From the NCBI RefSeq assembly GCF_025273675.1, contig NZ_CP045809.1, positions 3,038,001-3,102,000 of the forward strand: a DNA stretch of 64,000 nt. The letters are read 5' to 3'. A program made the translations under genes and the position numbers. The stretch comes from Gordonia pseudamarae. GTDB lineage: Bacteria > Actinomycetota > Actinomycetes > Mycobacteriales > Mycobacteriaceae. The notes beneath the pieces are model-generated. The model saw only the letters and a list, made by a program, of their open reading frames with translations. It searched no databases and was not told the DNA's origin. Shown piece after piece: positions 26,957 to 35,603 of this stretch. Position 1 is the first letter of the stretch. Each line of letters begins with the position of its first letter.

Positions 26957-28075
26957 TCACAGCAGTTGGTCCAGGCGCGCGGCCATGTGCCGCCACTGCC
27001 AGCGGTCGACCGCGAACTGCCTTCCCGCGCGACCCATCTCGCGGGCCTTGTCGGCATCGCGCAGGATCGCCACGAGGGTGGCGGCGAGCCGGTCGATGTC
27101 ACGTCCGTTGACGACATGGCCGGTGACCCCGTCGACCACCGTCTCGGGCGCACCGCCGGAATCACCGGCCACCACCGGGATTCCCGAGGCGGACGCCTCC
27201 AGGAAGACGATGCCCAGACCCTCCACATCCAGCCCCCGGCCCCGGGTGCGGCAGGGCATCGCGAAGACATCGGGCATCGCGTGAAACGCCGCGAGATCGG
27301 CGACGGGCACCGATCCGGCGAATACGACGTGGTCGTCGACCCCACTCGTCCGGGCCAACTCGTGCAGTTTCTCGGCGTAGGGTCCGCCGCCGGCGATCAC
27401 CAGTACCGCGTCGGGGATCTCACGCACGATCGCCGGCAACGCACGGATCAGCGAGTCCTGACCCTTGCGGGGAACCAGTCGGGACAGACACAGGACGGTC
27501 GGCCGGTCCACGATCCCCAATTGCTGCCTGATCCGGTGCCGGGCAACCGGATCAGGGGTGAAGCGGTCGATGTCGACACCGGGCGGCAGGTACTCCAGGG
27601 CCGCCTGCGCACCCAGTGCCGCCGAAAAGCGGCTACGGGTGTACTTGCTGACGTAGGTGATCACATCGGTGTGGGTGCCGATGAACCGCAGGACCTGCCG
27701 GGCGGCCGGCAGCATCGACCAGCCCACCTCATGTCCGTGCGTGGAGGCGATGATCCGGCGGGCGCCGGCCCTGCGCAGCGCGGGCGACAGCACGGCCAGG
27801 GGCGCGGCCGCGCCGAACCACACCGTGTGGATGTCGTGGGCACGGATGAGTGCCGCCGCACGGAACGCCACGAACGGCGAGGGCAGCATGAGTGTGGTGC
27901 GGTGCCGGATAACGGTGTACGGGACGCGCGCGTCGAATTCCTCGCAGCCACGCCAGCGCGGGGCGTACACCACCACCTGATCGGGCGGCAGGCGGTCCAC
28001 CAGATTCTCCAGGTAGGACTGGATACCACCCGGCCGGGGGGGAAAGTCGTTGGTGACCAGCAGGGTCCGGCGCAT
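26957..28075 (-). CDS. pimB: GDP-mannose-dependent PIM mannosyltransferase PimB
   Basis: GT4 glycosyltransferase adding the second mannose to phosphatidylinositol monomannoside at the inner membrane face. The 372 residues show an N-terminal domain with TNDFPPRPGGIQSY (acceptor/nucleotide loop) and STHGHEVGW. The C-terminal domain has LSRLVPRKGQD and the donor-binding EGLGIVFLEASASG (EX7E-type). It matches Rv2188c. The ATG at 28075 shares a base with the upstream lipoprotein stop (TGATG), so an earlier frame start at 28108 is unlikely. Confidence 0.92.
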   Translation of the reverse strand: MRRTLLVTNDFPPRPGGIQSYLENLVDRLPPDQVVVYAPRWRGCEEFDARVPYTVIRHRTTLMLPSPFVAFRAAALIRAHDIHTVWFGAAAPLAVLSPALRRAGARRIIASTHGHEVGWSMLPAARQVLRFIGTHTDVITYVSKYTRSRFSAALGAQAALEYLPPGVDIDRFTPDPVARHRIRQQLGIVDRPTVLCLSRLVPRKGQDSLIRALPAIVREIPDAVLVIAGGGPYAEKLHELARTSGVDDHVVFAGSVPVADLAAFHAMPDVFAMPCRTRGRGLDVEGLGIVFLEASASGIPVVAGDSGGAPETVVDGVTGHVVNGRDIDRLAATLVAILRDADKAREMGRAGRQFAVDRWQWRHMAARLDQLL

Positions 28076-29706
28076 CAGCGGGTTTCCGCGACGAGCCAGC
28101 GCCGCCACTGCGCGACGAAGTCACCGGGGTCGATCTTCAGTACCGAGGCGATCGCGCCGGTACTGGCGGACGCATCGCCCGCGGCGGCGGTGCGATAGAG
28201 CTTCTTGAGCGTGCCCTCCCCGAAACGGCCTGCCACGAACGCCCACAATGACCAGGCCGTCTGATAGGCCACACCGGCCCGCAGACCGGAGACCGCGAAG
28301 TCCGCGTCGACGGGCAGGGTGCGCGGCACCGACCCCGAACGCACCTCGGCGGCCAGATCGGGGGCGGCGTCGGCGATCCGCCGGTAGGTCTGCTTGCGTC
28401 CGACGTACTCGGCGAACCCCTCGGTGACCCACAGAGGCGCCTTGGTGGAGGTGATCGACCGGGTGGCGACATGGGAGAGCTCGTGCCGCAGCACCACGCC
28501 GAGGGCCGGTGCCGGGATCCGCTGGGCATTCGGGGTGAGCACCACGCGCTGCCCGCGGACGGTCCCGTCGGCGTCGATTCCGGCGAACACCGTCGCCGCG
28601 GCGGCCGCGCCGTCGGCCTCGGGCGCTCCCGAGACCGTGGTGAACTGTCGGGGTGTCCGGGTCACGACGATCACCGCCTTGCGGGGCCAGTCGGTCCCCC
28701 AGAACGATTGGACGGCGAACACCGCCGCGGGCAGCAGGCCGCGTACCCGCTCGACGGTGTCGGCGGTGCCCTGATACGACGCGATCACCGACGTGCCCCC
28801 GCTGGTCGGCACATCGTCGACGCGCAGGCCGGCCAGCTCCCAGAGCATCGTCGGCGGCGCGCTCCCACCGACGAGGGTGGCATCGCCCACCACCTTCCAG
28901 CTGTCGTCGTACCGGGCGACCACCAGTTGTTCGGAGCTCACGAGCTCGGGTTCGTCGATGCCCGGGGCCCGTGCGCCGCCGAGTGCGTAGTGCAGGTCGA
29001 CGGGGGCCACCCACACATCGGAGCTGCCCTGATCGGTCAGCTTGTCGGTGACGGCCTCGGGCGCCTGGGTTTCCGCCTCGTCGGAAAGGACGAGCTGATA
29101 CCGCAGGGTCGCCGGGCGCAACGCCGATCCCCGCGAGTCGTCGGGCAGCGGAGCTGTCGTGGACGGGCCGGGCGTGGTGACCGGTGCGGAGGTCCGGACC
29201 GGTTCCGGTGCCGCCGACCCGCCGCTGGTACTGGGGGCGCCCGTCCCCCGCGATCGCGTAGTGGTTTGGGGCGGGGTGGTTCGGGGTTCAGTGGTTCGGG
29301 GTTCAGGGGTTCGGGACGAACTGGTGGGGCGAGGCGCCGGTGCCCCGAAGTTCGCCGCCGCTGTCTCCAGTCTCGTCCGGAAGACCGTGGTGGCGCTGGG
29401 GTCGATCAGCCGGGCCAACGCGGCGGAGTCGCCTGCGGTGAGAGCCGCGGAGAGGTCGTCGAGCAACGCGCTGACACCCTCTGCGCGGTTCTGTTCGTAC
29501 ACGTTGGGGTTGGTGGTGGTTGTCACCTCACCCGACGGAATCGGCAGCGCATCATCGTCGCCTGAGCATCCGGTGACCAGCGCGGCCCCCACCAGCAGCG
29601 CGGCCACCGCCGCGGTCAGCCGGTTGCGACGGCTGAGATCGGCGTGAAGCACGTGCGTGTTATCGGGTATATCGGCACTTTTCGGCACGTCCGGATTGTC
29701 GGGCAC
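28075..29706 (-). CDS. Lipoprotein with gluzincin-type zinc metallopeptidase domain
   Basis: Predicted surface-anchored protein of 543 residues. Signal peptide ends in lipobox LVTGC (Cys47 from ATG 29706; a GTG around residue 19 could also start it). A Pro/Thr/Ser-rich linker (about 120-190) with repeats of TTEPRTT type follows, then a beta-rich domain. The C-terminal peptidase-like domain has HELSH (408-412) and, 16 residues on, EGFAEY with Glu429 as probable third zinc ligand. That HExxH...EGxAEY arrangement is typical of MA-clan gluzincins. Substrate unknown. Coupled to pimB by a one-base overlap. I do not know a characterised homologue. Confidence 0.82.
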   Translation of the reverse strand: MPDNPDVPKSADIPDNTHVLHADLSRRNRLTAAVAALLVGAALVTGCSGDDDALPIPSGEVTTTTNPNVYEQNRAEGVSALLDDLSAALTAGDSAALARLIDPSATTVFRTRLETAAANFGAPAPRPTSSSRTPEPRTTEPRTTPPQTTTRSRGTGAPSTSGGSAAPEPVRTSAPVTTPGPSTTAPLPDDSRGSALRPATLRYQLVLSDEAETQAPEAVTDKLTDQGSSDVWVAPVDLHYALGGARAPGIDEPELVSSEQLVVARYDDSWKVVGDATLVGGSAPPTMLWELAGLRVDDVPTSGGTSVIASYQGTADTVERVRGLLPAAVFAVQSFWGTDWPRKAVIVVTRTPRQFTTVSGAPEADGAAAAATVFAGIDADGTVRGQRVVLTPNAQRIPAPALGVVLRHELSHVATRSITSTKAPLWVTEGFAEYVGRKQTYRRIADAAPDLAAEVRSGSVPRTLPVDADFAVSGLRAGVAYQTAWSLWAFVAGRFGEGTLKKLYRTAAAGDASASTGAIASVLKIDPGDFVAQWRRWLVAETR

Positions 29707-29716
29707 GTCTGGGCGT

Positions 29717-30775
29717 TCAGTACCGGCGGGCGGTGTTGTACGGGCCCGCGTCGTCGACCGGCACGACCTTGACGGGGATACCGAACGTCGAGGCGTGGAT
29801 CACATACCCGTTGCCCACATACATCCCGACGTGCGAGGCGTCCGGGTAGTAGATGATCAGGTCGCCGGGCTCCAATTGGGACCGGTCCACCGGTGTCCCG
29901 CCGCCCATCTGCGCCTGACTCGACCGCGGCAGCGTCTTTCCGACCTGCCGATAGGCCCACACCATCAGACCCGAGCAGTCGAACTGATCGGGCCCGGTCG
30001 CACCCCAGACGTAAGGATCGCCGATCCTGGTGAGTGCCGACTGGACCGCGGCCAGCGTGTAGGCGGTCCCCTTGGGCAGCAGCCGGGGGTCGAAGGTGAA
30101 TCGCGGACCGCGCAGCGCCGCCAGCTGCTTTCCGGTCATCGACTCGTAGATGGTGCGCACCTGGATCGCCTGCAGTTGCAGGGTGCTCTGCTTCGACTGG
30201 AGGTCGCCCTTGGTCTTGGACACCTTGGCCATCGCCTTGTCGGCGTCCGCCGCCTTGCGGTCGGCCGCGTCCTTGGTGGAGCTCGCCTCCCGCTTGGCCT
30301 TGGTCAGCCCGCGCAGGTTGGCCGCGGTCTGCCGCGACAGGACCTCAAGACCGGACATCTGGTCGAGCAGCGACTGCGGCGAGTCGCTGACGAGCACCGC
30401 GTACAGGCGGTTGACGCGCGCCCCCTTGGAACCGGCGCGGGCGAGCACGTTGACGGTCTGTTGATACCGGGCCAACTCACGCACGGCGTCGTTGCGGACA
30501 CGATCGGCCTGTGTGGACCGGGCTCGTGCGTCACGGGCGATCTTGCGCTGCTTGTCGTACTCGATCTGCGCATTGTGCATCGCCTCGGCGGACTGCTCCG
30601 ACTCGCGCGCGAGCTTCTTGTAGCGCACGAGCAGTTGCTCGGCCGAACTGGTGGGTTCGGTGCGGCCAGGTGCGGCCGTCATCGTCATCGTGACGGCCGC
30701 CACCATCAGGGCCGTGACGGCGGCCAACAGCCGCGGCACGGCCGGGCGGATCGCTTCCTGGGCTGTTGTCCACAT
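29717..30775 (-). CDS. NlpC/P60 peptidoglycan hydrolase with coiled-coil N-terminus
   Basis: Secreted D,L-endopeptidase-type hydrolase, 352 residues (Rv2190c position). It has a signal sequence (hydrophobic about 15-33), then about 170 residues of Ala/Lys/Arg/Gln-rich coiled coil of the kind that keeps RipA-like enzymes inactive until released by FtsEX. Next comes an NlpC/P60 domain with catalytic Cys267 in FDCSGL, the His of SHVGMYVG and the later polar residue near HASTFG. The start is uncertain: ATG 30775 lacks a good ribosome binding site, and earlier in-frame GTG codons exist up to about 30830. It lies 10 nt upstream of the metallopeptidase lipoprotein gene. Confidence 0.9.
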   Translation of the reverse strand: MWTTAQEAIRPAVPRLLAAVTALMVAAVTMTMTAAPGRTEPTSSAEQLLVRYKKLARESEQSAEAMHNAQIEYDKQRKIARDARARSTQADRVRNDAVRELARYQQTVNVLARAGSKGARVNRLYAVLVSDSPQSLLDQMSGLEVLSRQTAANLRGLTKAKREASSTKDAADRKAADADKAMAKVSKTKGDLQSKQSTLQLQAIQVRTIYESMTGKQLAALRGPRFTFDPRLLPKGTAYTLAAVQSALTRIGDPYVWGATGPDQFDCSGLMVWAYRQVGKTLPRSSQAQMGGGTPVDRSQLEPGDLIIYYPDASHVGMYVGNGYVIHASTFGIPVKVVPVDDAGPYNTARRY

Positions 30776-30970
30776 GGCGAGGCGATCGCGACACCCGACC
30801 GATGTCGGCCGTGCCCCCTCCGGTACCACTATTGCCACTCTCCTCGCCCGACTCTTCTCAACGACGGGTTGCAGGCCGATCACCTGTCAGAAACCGATCC
30901 GACACCGGACGAGTCATCGCCGGAATGCTCATCACCGGCGGGCACGGGGCCCGCCGGTACGAGCGTAGTC

Positions 30971-31591
30971 TCAGTAGCGCCGGACCCCGACCAGGTTCCA
31001 TTCCTTGACGCTGTCGCGCTGCACGGGGACACCGTAGGTCGAGGAGTGGATGAAGATGCCGTTGCCCTCGTAGATGCCGGCGTGGCCGCCACCGTTGAAG
31101 ATCAGGACGTCGCCGGGCTGGGCGTCGGCGTAGTTGACGGCGTGACCGCCGCCGAGCTGTCCGTAGCTGTCGCGCGGAATGACCTTGCCGGCCTGCTGGT
31201 AGGACCAGTACACGAGGCCGGAGCAGTCGAACGCGCTCGGGCCCGCGGCGCCGTACGAGTACGGCGAGCCGATCTTGGTCGAGGCGTAGCGGACGGCCTT
31301 CTCGCCGGTGGACTCACTCGGGGCGAGGACGGTGCGCGGGCGGATCTTGCCGTGGGTGTTCGGCGCGACCTTGGGCGCGATCTTGGCCGACAACTCGCGC
31401 AGTTCCTTGGGGATCTGTTTCTCGTTGATACCCGGAATCTCGAAGGTCCCGAGGTTCGGGATGGTTACCGGTGCGGCTTCCGCCGCGCCCGCGGCAACAC
31501 CGAGTGAGCCGATCGAAAGCGACCCGGCGATCAGTGCCGACTTGGCGAGCTTGCCGGTCCGTGCAGGCTGTTCCAAACGATGTTTGGCCAC
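30971..31591 (-). CDS. NlpC/P60 family peptidoglycan hydrolase (RipB/RipD-like)
   Basis: 206 residues, secreted. N-terminal signal peptide (basic MAKHRLEQPARTGK then hydrophobic 18-37, AxA site near AAEAAP), a short linker, and a C-terminal NlpC/P60 domain. Catalytic Cys123 is in FDCSGLVYW, the His is in GGHAGIYEG, and the third residue is near IHSSTYG. It cleaves peptide stems of peptidoglycan by family. It uses a GTG start at 31591 with AGGAG about 10 nt upstream. A c-di-AMP riboswitch directly precedes it, so expression should respond to c-di-AMP and cell wall or osmotic status. Confidence 0.93.
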   Translation of the reverse strand: MAKHRLEQPARTGKLAKSALIAGSLSIGSLGVAAGAAEAAPVTIPNLGTFEIPGINEKQIPKELRELSAKIAPKVAPNTHGKIRPRTVLAPSESTGEKAVRYASTKIGSPYSYGAAGPSAFDCSGLVYWSYQQAGKVIPRDSYGQLGGGHAVNYADAQPGDVLIFNGGGHAGIYEGNGIFIHSSTYGVPVQRDSVKEWNLVGVRRY

Positions 31592-31611
31592 GAAGAACGT
31601 TCTCCTTCTTA

Positions 31612-31785
31612 TTTCTCCCTGAACCGCCTACCGAGTTAGCTGTCGGGTTCGGGCGGAAGAAATTGCCCTACGCCCCGTCCGGGTGGACAGTGGCGATTCA
31701 CCCCAATTCGGGCCGCCGTGAACGACGATCCGAAACCGGTGGGTCCCCGGTTCATCCTGGTGGATGACTAAGCGGTGACCTTCGC
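31612..31785 (-). ncRNA. c-di-AMP (ydaO-yuaA) riboswitch
   Basis: In the leader of the NlpC/P60 gene the minus strand carries the conserved ydaO blocks in order. These are ACCGGGGACCCACCGG (within 31734-31753), GGGGTGAATCGCC (31692-31705), and CCGAACCCGACAGCTAAC followed by TCGGTAGGCGG (31624-31654). These closely match the actinobacterial c-di-AMP aptamer known upstream of wall hydrolase and rpf genes. The element ends about 20 nt before the GTG start, so it could act on transcription or on access to the ribosome binding site. Boundaries are approximate. Confidence 0.88.
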
Positions 31786-31890
31786 GGACCACTCCGAGTG
31801 GAGTATGACGCTCCGCAAATGTCTCAGAAAGGTTACGAAATCAAACGGCCTTCTGTCCACTGGTCGGACGAACAAATTTTTTCACGTCCA

Positions 31891-32175
31891 TCAGCCGGCC
31901 CGCAGCGCTTTCTGGATTCCGGTCGAATTATGGCCTTGAACTGGCGAGATACATTCTCTTGCAGATCGTGCAGACATAGGTGCCACCATTGCAGCCAGCG
32001 AGAAAACTTCGATGGCCGATGAGATCTCACGGTCGGCGGACGACACACGATCCGTTACCCGCGCTTGACCCGACCCGCCGACGTCTCCGCTGATAGGAGT
32101 GGGTAACAGCACCTGCATCATGCATCCCTCACACGCGGCCGGATGCCCCGGGCACCCGTTGCAATCGATCAGCAT
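31891..32175 (-). CDS. Small four-cysteine protein, possible zinc ribbon
   Basis: 94 residues beginning MLIDCNGCPGHPAACEGC: Cys5, Cys8, Cys15 and Cys18 form a compact CxxC...CxxC set that could hold a zinc or an Fe-S cluster. After the MMQVLL strand comes a polar stretch and a helix (REISSAIEVFSLAAMV). It resembles small actinobacterial proteins starting DCxxCxVRxxxCxDCVV, recognised from memory only; function unknown. ATG 32175 has GGAG 7 nt upstream, a clear start inside a much longer open frame. It points towards the riboswitch and the NlpC/P60 gene, so it may be cotranscribed with them. Confidence 0.75.
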   Translation of the reverse strand: MLIDCNGCPGHPAACEGCMMQVLLPTPISGDVGGSGQARVTDRVSSADREISSAIEVFSLAAMVAPMSARSARECISPVQGHNSTGIQKALRAG

Positions 32176-32313
32176 ATGTAATCTCCGTCTCATTTTCGCC
32201 GTCGGTACCCCCGCACCGCCGGTCCCGGACCGGCGATTGACCGAGACACTAGAACATAGGTACGACACGGTCGGCCGCCCGCACATCACCTCCGTGCCAC
32301 CCCGGCAGCGCCC

Positions 32314-32382
32314 CGGTCCGTCTCCACACCCGGTCCGTCTCCACACCCGGTCCGTCTCCACACCCGGGTCCGTCTCCACACC
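32314..32382. repeat. Four tandem copies of a 17-bp repeat
   Basis: Copies of CGGTCCGTCTCCACACC begin at 32314, 32331, 32348 and about 32365 (the last with one extra G). They end about 45 bp before the -10 box of the nuclease gene. Likely slipped-strand variable locus. Confidence 0.9.
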
Positions 32383-32424
32383 CAGGGCGCTTGGGCACGG
32401 ACCGGACATGTCGCAGGGCCGAAC

Positions 32425-32430
32425 TAATGT
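32425..32430 (+). promoter_or_regulatory. -10 box of the exonuclease gene (leaderless)
   Basis: TAATGT ends 7 nt before the GTG at 32438, with no ribosome binding site in between. This fits leaderless transcription and decides the start. Confidence 0.65.
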
Positions 32431-32437
32431 ACGAACG

Positions 32438-34180
32438 GTGCACCAGCAGCTGAGCTTCGCCGATCTCGACGACCCGGATTCGTTCTTCGGCGCCGACGGC
32501 CAGGTGCGCCCGGACGACGAGGATCTGTCCCTGTTCGAGGCCACGCTCGTGGTGGTCGACCTGGAGACCACCGGCGGCAGCCCGGTCGACGACCGGATCA
32601 CCGAGATCGGCGCGGTGAAAATCCGGGGCGGCGAGGTGGTCGGCGAGTTCGCGACCCTCGTCGATCCCGGTATGCCGATCCCACCGCACATCGTCTCGCT
32701 CACCGGGATCACCGAGGCGATGGTGCATGATGCGCCGTGCGAGAGCGAGGCACTGCTGTCGTTCCTGGAGTTTGCCCGCGGCGCCGTCCTCGTCGCCCAC
32801 AACGCCCGGTTCGACATAGGCTTCCTGCGCCGGGGCACCGAGCGGTTGCAGGTTCCATGGACATTTCCCGCACCCCTGTGCACGGTCACGCTGGCCCGCC
32901 GCATCCTGAGCCGGGACGAGGCCCCGTCGGTGCGCCTGTCGGCACTGGCCGAGCTGTTCGACGTGACGGTGCGACCGACCCACCGTGCGCTCGACGACGC
33001 CCGCGCGACCGTGGAGGTGTTGCACCGGCTCCTGGAGCGGGTCGGCAATCAGGGGGTGCGCACGATCGGGCAACTCACCGCCTACCGCTCGCAGACCGCG
33101 ACCCGTCTGGCCGCCAAACGGCATCTGGCCGACGCCCTGCCCACCCGTCCCGGTGTCTACCTGTTCCGCGGCCCCGCCGATGAGGTGCTGTACGTGGGGA
33201 CCGCGGTCAACCTGCGCCGCCGCGTGCTGTCGTACTTCGCCGGAACCGACCCCCGGCGCCGGATCGACGAGATGGTGCGGCTGGCCGTGCGTGTCGACCA
33301 CGTGGAGTGCGCGCACGGACTGGAGGCCGGGGTGCGTGAGCTGCGGCTGCTCGCCGCCCACGCACCGGCCTACAACCGACGTTCGACGCAGCCGCGGCGC
33401 GGCTGGTGGCTGGTGCTGTCGGACGACCGCTTCCCACGGCTCACGGTGCGCCGCGCGCCTACCGACGACGCGGTCGGTCCGTTCTCCGACAGATCCGTGG
33501 CCGCCGCCGTCGCGGATCTGATCTCGGCGGGTGCGGGCCTGCGGACCTGCACCGCGCTGCGTCGCGGCGCCACCCACCACTGGTGCCGCACCGACTCGTC
33601 GGGACGGATGATCGGCGGCTGCCGGGCCGCCTCACCGGCACCGCTGACGCCGACCGACTACGCCGCTCGCGTCATGCGGGCGCGCGCGGTGATGTTCGGC
33701 GAGAGCGACGACATCGTGACCGCGGCCGTGGCGGAGGTGACGCGGCTGGCGGCGGCCGAGATGTTCGAGTCGGCGGCCAGGCAGCGGGACCGCACGGCTG
33801 CGATGATCCATACGCTGGCCCTGTGTCAGCGACTGCGCGCGCTGTGCGTGGTGGGAGAGCTCGTCGTCGCCAGACCACACGAGTGCGGTGGCTGGGAGCT
33901 GAGCGTGATCCGGCACGGCCGGCTGGCCGGCGCGGGCGTGGCCCGTCGTGGGGTACCCCCGATGCCGGTGGTGCAGGCGCTGGTGGCGGCGGCGGAGACC
34001 GTGGCACCCGATCCCGGCCCGTTGTGCGGCGCACCGCCGGAGGAGGCGGGACTGATCTATCGATGGATCACCGATCCGGGTGCCCGGATCGTGTCCGCGA
34101 CCGACGCCATCGCACTTCCGGCGTTCGGCGCCGCGCGCAGCCTCCACTGGGCGCGACTGGCCCGACAGGCCCGGCGATGA
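32438..34180 (+). CDS. DEDDh exonuclease / GIY-YIG endonuclease fusion (Rv2191-like)
   Basis: 580-residue two-domain nuclease. The N-terminal DEDDh 3'-5' exonuclease domain (about 35-195) is like DNA polymerase III epsilon. It has VVDLETTGG (Asp41, Glu43), AHNARFDIGFL and HRALDDARAT, with the His-x4-Asp set. Then comes a UvrC/Cho-type GIY-YIG domain (about 225-310) with GVYLFRG and LYVGTAVNLRRRV. A C-terminal UvrC-like region follows. It probably acts in DNA repair. The frame is open back to 32099 across the tandem repeats, but the GTG at 32438 is preferred because of the leaderless promoter and because family members begin HQLSF-like. Confidence 0.92.
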   Translation: MHQQLSFADLDDPDSFFGADGQVRPDDEDLSLFEATLVVVDLETTGGSPVDDRITEIGAVKIRGGEVVGEFATLVDPGMPIPPHIVSLTGITEAMVHDAPCESEALLSFLEFARGAVLVAHNARFDIGFLRRGTERLQVPWTFPAPLCTVTLARRILSRDEAPSVRLSALAELFDVTVRPTHRALDDARATVEVLHRLLERVGNQGVRTIGQLTAYRSQTATRLAAKRHLADALPTRPGVYLFRGPADEVLYVGTAVNLRRRVLSYFAGTDPRRRIDEMVRLAVRVDHVECAHGLEAGVRELRLLAAHAPAYNRRSTQPRRGWWLVLSDDRFPRLTVRRAPTDDAVGPFSDRSVAAAVADLISAGAGLRTCTALRRGATHHWCRTDSSGRMIGGCRAASPAPLTPTDYAARVMRARAVMFGESDDIVTAAVAEVTRLAAAEMFESAARQRDRTAAMIHTLALCQRLRALCVVGELVVARPHECGGWELSVIRHGRLAGAGVARRGVPPMPVVQALVAAAETVAPDPGPLCGAPPEEAGLIYRWITDPGARIVSATDAIALPAFGAARSLHWARLARQARR

Positions 34181-34204
34181 GGATCCGGCGGCGGTGCGCC
34201 GCGA

Positions 34205-34483
34205 CTACTGCTCGCCGATCGAGAATCCGCCCTCGACCTCGGAGCTGGAGTAGCTGCGGAACGCGATGTGGGTGGCACTGCGGGTCACGCCGGGCAGGCG
34301 GTTGATCCTCGCGGTGACAACCTCGGCGATCTGCTCGTGGTCACGCACCCTGATCTTGGCGATCAGATCGACGTCGCCCGCGCACGAATACACCTCGCTC
34401 ACACCCGGGATGTCGGCGACCGCCTGCGCGGTTTCCGGGATCCGGTGCACGTCGGCGGAGATGAGGACGATGGCGGTGATCAT
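34205..34483 (-). CDS. Stand-alone Lrp/AsnC ligand-binding (RAM) domain protein
   Basis: 92 residues comprising only the alpha/beta RAM domain of Lrp/AsnC regulators (MITAIVLISADVHRIPETAQA, GDVDLIAKIRVRDHEQ, RINRLPGVTRSATHIAF). It lacks the DNA-binding helix-turn-helix. Such proteins form oligomers that bind amino acids; the ligand is unknown. It starts 10 nt after the trpD stop, so it is probably in the trpD transcript. Convergent with the nuclease gene. Confidence 0.9.
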   Translation of the reverse strand: MITAIVLISADVHRIPETAQAVADIPGVSEVYSCAGDVDLIAKIRVRDHEQIAEVVTARINRLPGVTRSATHIAFRSYSSSEVEGGFSIGEQ

Positions 34484-34493
34484 GCTGCCAACC

Positions 34494-35558
34494 CTAGTGG
34501 GCGCTGCCCAGCTCGGCGGTCAACCGCACCCAGCGCCCGAGCAGCTCGCGGGCGGCACCCGAGTCGATGACGGACGCGGCCCGATCCAGGGCGCCGGACA
34601 GCGCCGAGGTCAGGGTGTCGTCGGTGAACGGTTCGGTCTGTTCGAACGCGACGATCGCGGCCGCCGCGTTGAGCAGAACGGCCTCGCGCACCGGACCGGT
34701 CCGGCCGTCGAGCAGTTCGCGGGCGATCCCGGCGTTCACCTGTGCGTCGCCGCCCTGGAGCGCCGACAGTTCCACCGTCGCGATACCCAGTGCCCCGGGA
34801 TCGACCGACAGCTCGGTGACCGTTCCGCCCACCACCTGCCATACGTGTGAGGTGGTGGTGGTGGTCAGTTCGTCGAGCCCGTCGTCGCCGCGCACCACGA
34901 GCGCCGACGTCCCGCGCCCGGCGAACGTCTGCGCCAGCACCGGTGCCAGATCGGCGAAGGCGCAGCCGATCAGACCGGCCGACGGGGCCGCCGGATTGGT
35001 CAGCGGCCCCAGCACGTTGAAGACCGTCGGGATCCCGATCTCCTTGCGCGGCGGGCCGGTGAAACGGAACGCGGGGTGAAACACCGGTGCGAAGCAGAAG
35101 CCCACCCCCACCTCGGCCACGCAGCGGGCGACGGCGTCCGGCCCGAGCGAGATGGTGACACCGAGCGCTTCGAGGACGTCCGCTCCGCCGCTCTTGGACG
35201 AGGCGGCGCGGTTTCCGTGCTTGACCACCGGAATGCCGGCCGCGGCCACCACGATGGAGGTCATCGTGGAGATGTTGACGGTGTGCGATCGGTCGCCGCC
35301 GGTCCCGACGATGTCGACGGCGCGTTGCGGCACATCGACGCGGCTGGCGTGCGACAGCATCGCCGAGGCCAATCCGCTCAGCTCGGCGGCCGCGGCGCCC
35401 TTCATCTTGACGCCGACGCCGAAGGCGGCGATCTGCGCGCCGGTGGCCGAGTCGGTCATGATTTCGTTCATCGCCCATGCCGCCTCCTCCGCGGACAGGT
35501 CGATGCCGTCGGTGACGCGGCCGAGGATCTGCGGCCAGGTATGGGTTGTGGCGCTCAC
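34494..35558 (-). CDS. trpD: Anthranilate phosphoribosyltransferase
   Basis: Second step of tryptophan synthesis: transfers phosphoribose from PRPP to anthranilate. The 354 residues contain [18 protein letters not shown] (about 82-99, PRPP and Mg binding), the [21 protein letters not shown] motif and GPLTNPA. All are diagnostic. Normal length. GTG start at 35558. No other trp genes are in the window. A RAM-domain gene follows closely. Confidence 0.97.
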   Translation of the reverse strand: MSATTHTWPQILGRVTDGIDLSAEEAAWAMNEIMTDSATGAQIAAFGVGVKMKGAAAAELSGLASAMLSHASRVDVPQRAVDIVGTGGDRSHTVNISTMTSIVVAAAGIPVVKHGNRAASSKSGGADVLEALGVTISLGPDAVARCVAEVGVGFCFAPVFHPAFRFTGPPRKEIGIPTVFNVLGPLTNPAAPSAGLIGCAFADLAPVLAQTFAGRGTSALVVRGDDGLDELTTTTTSHVWQVVGGTVTELSVDPGALGIATVELSALQGGDAQVNAGIARELLDGRTGPVREAVLLNAAAAIVAFEQTEPFTDDTLTSALSGALDRAASVIDSGAARELLGRWVRLTAELGSAH

Positions 35559-35603
35559 AGGTGTCCACAGTAGTGGGGCCCCGTCGGCGGCGGCAGCCGC
35601 ACC

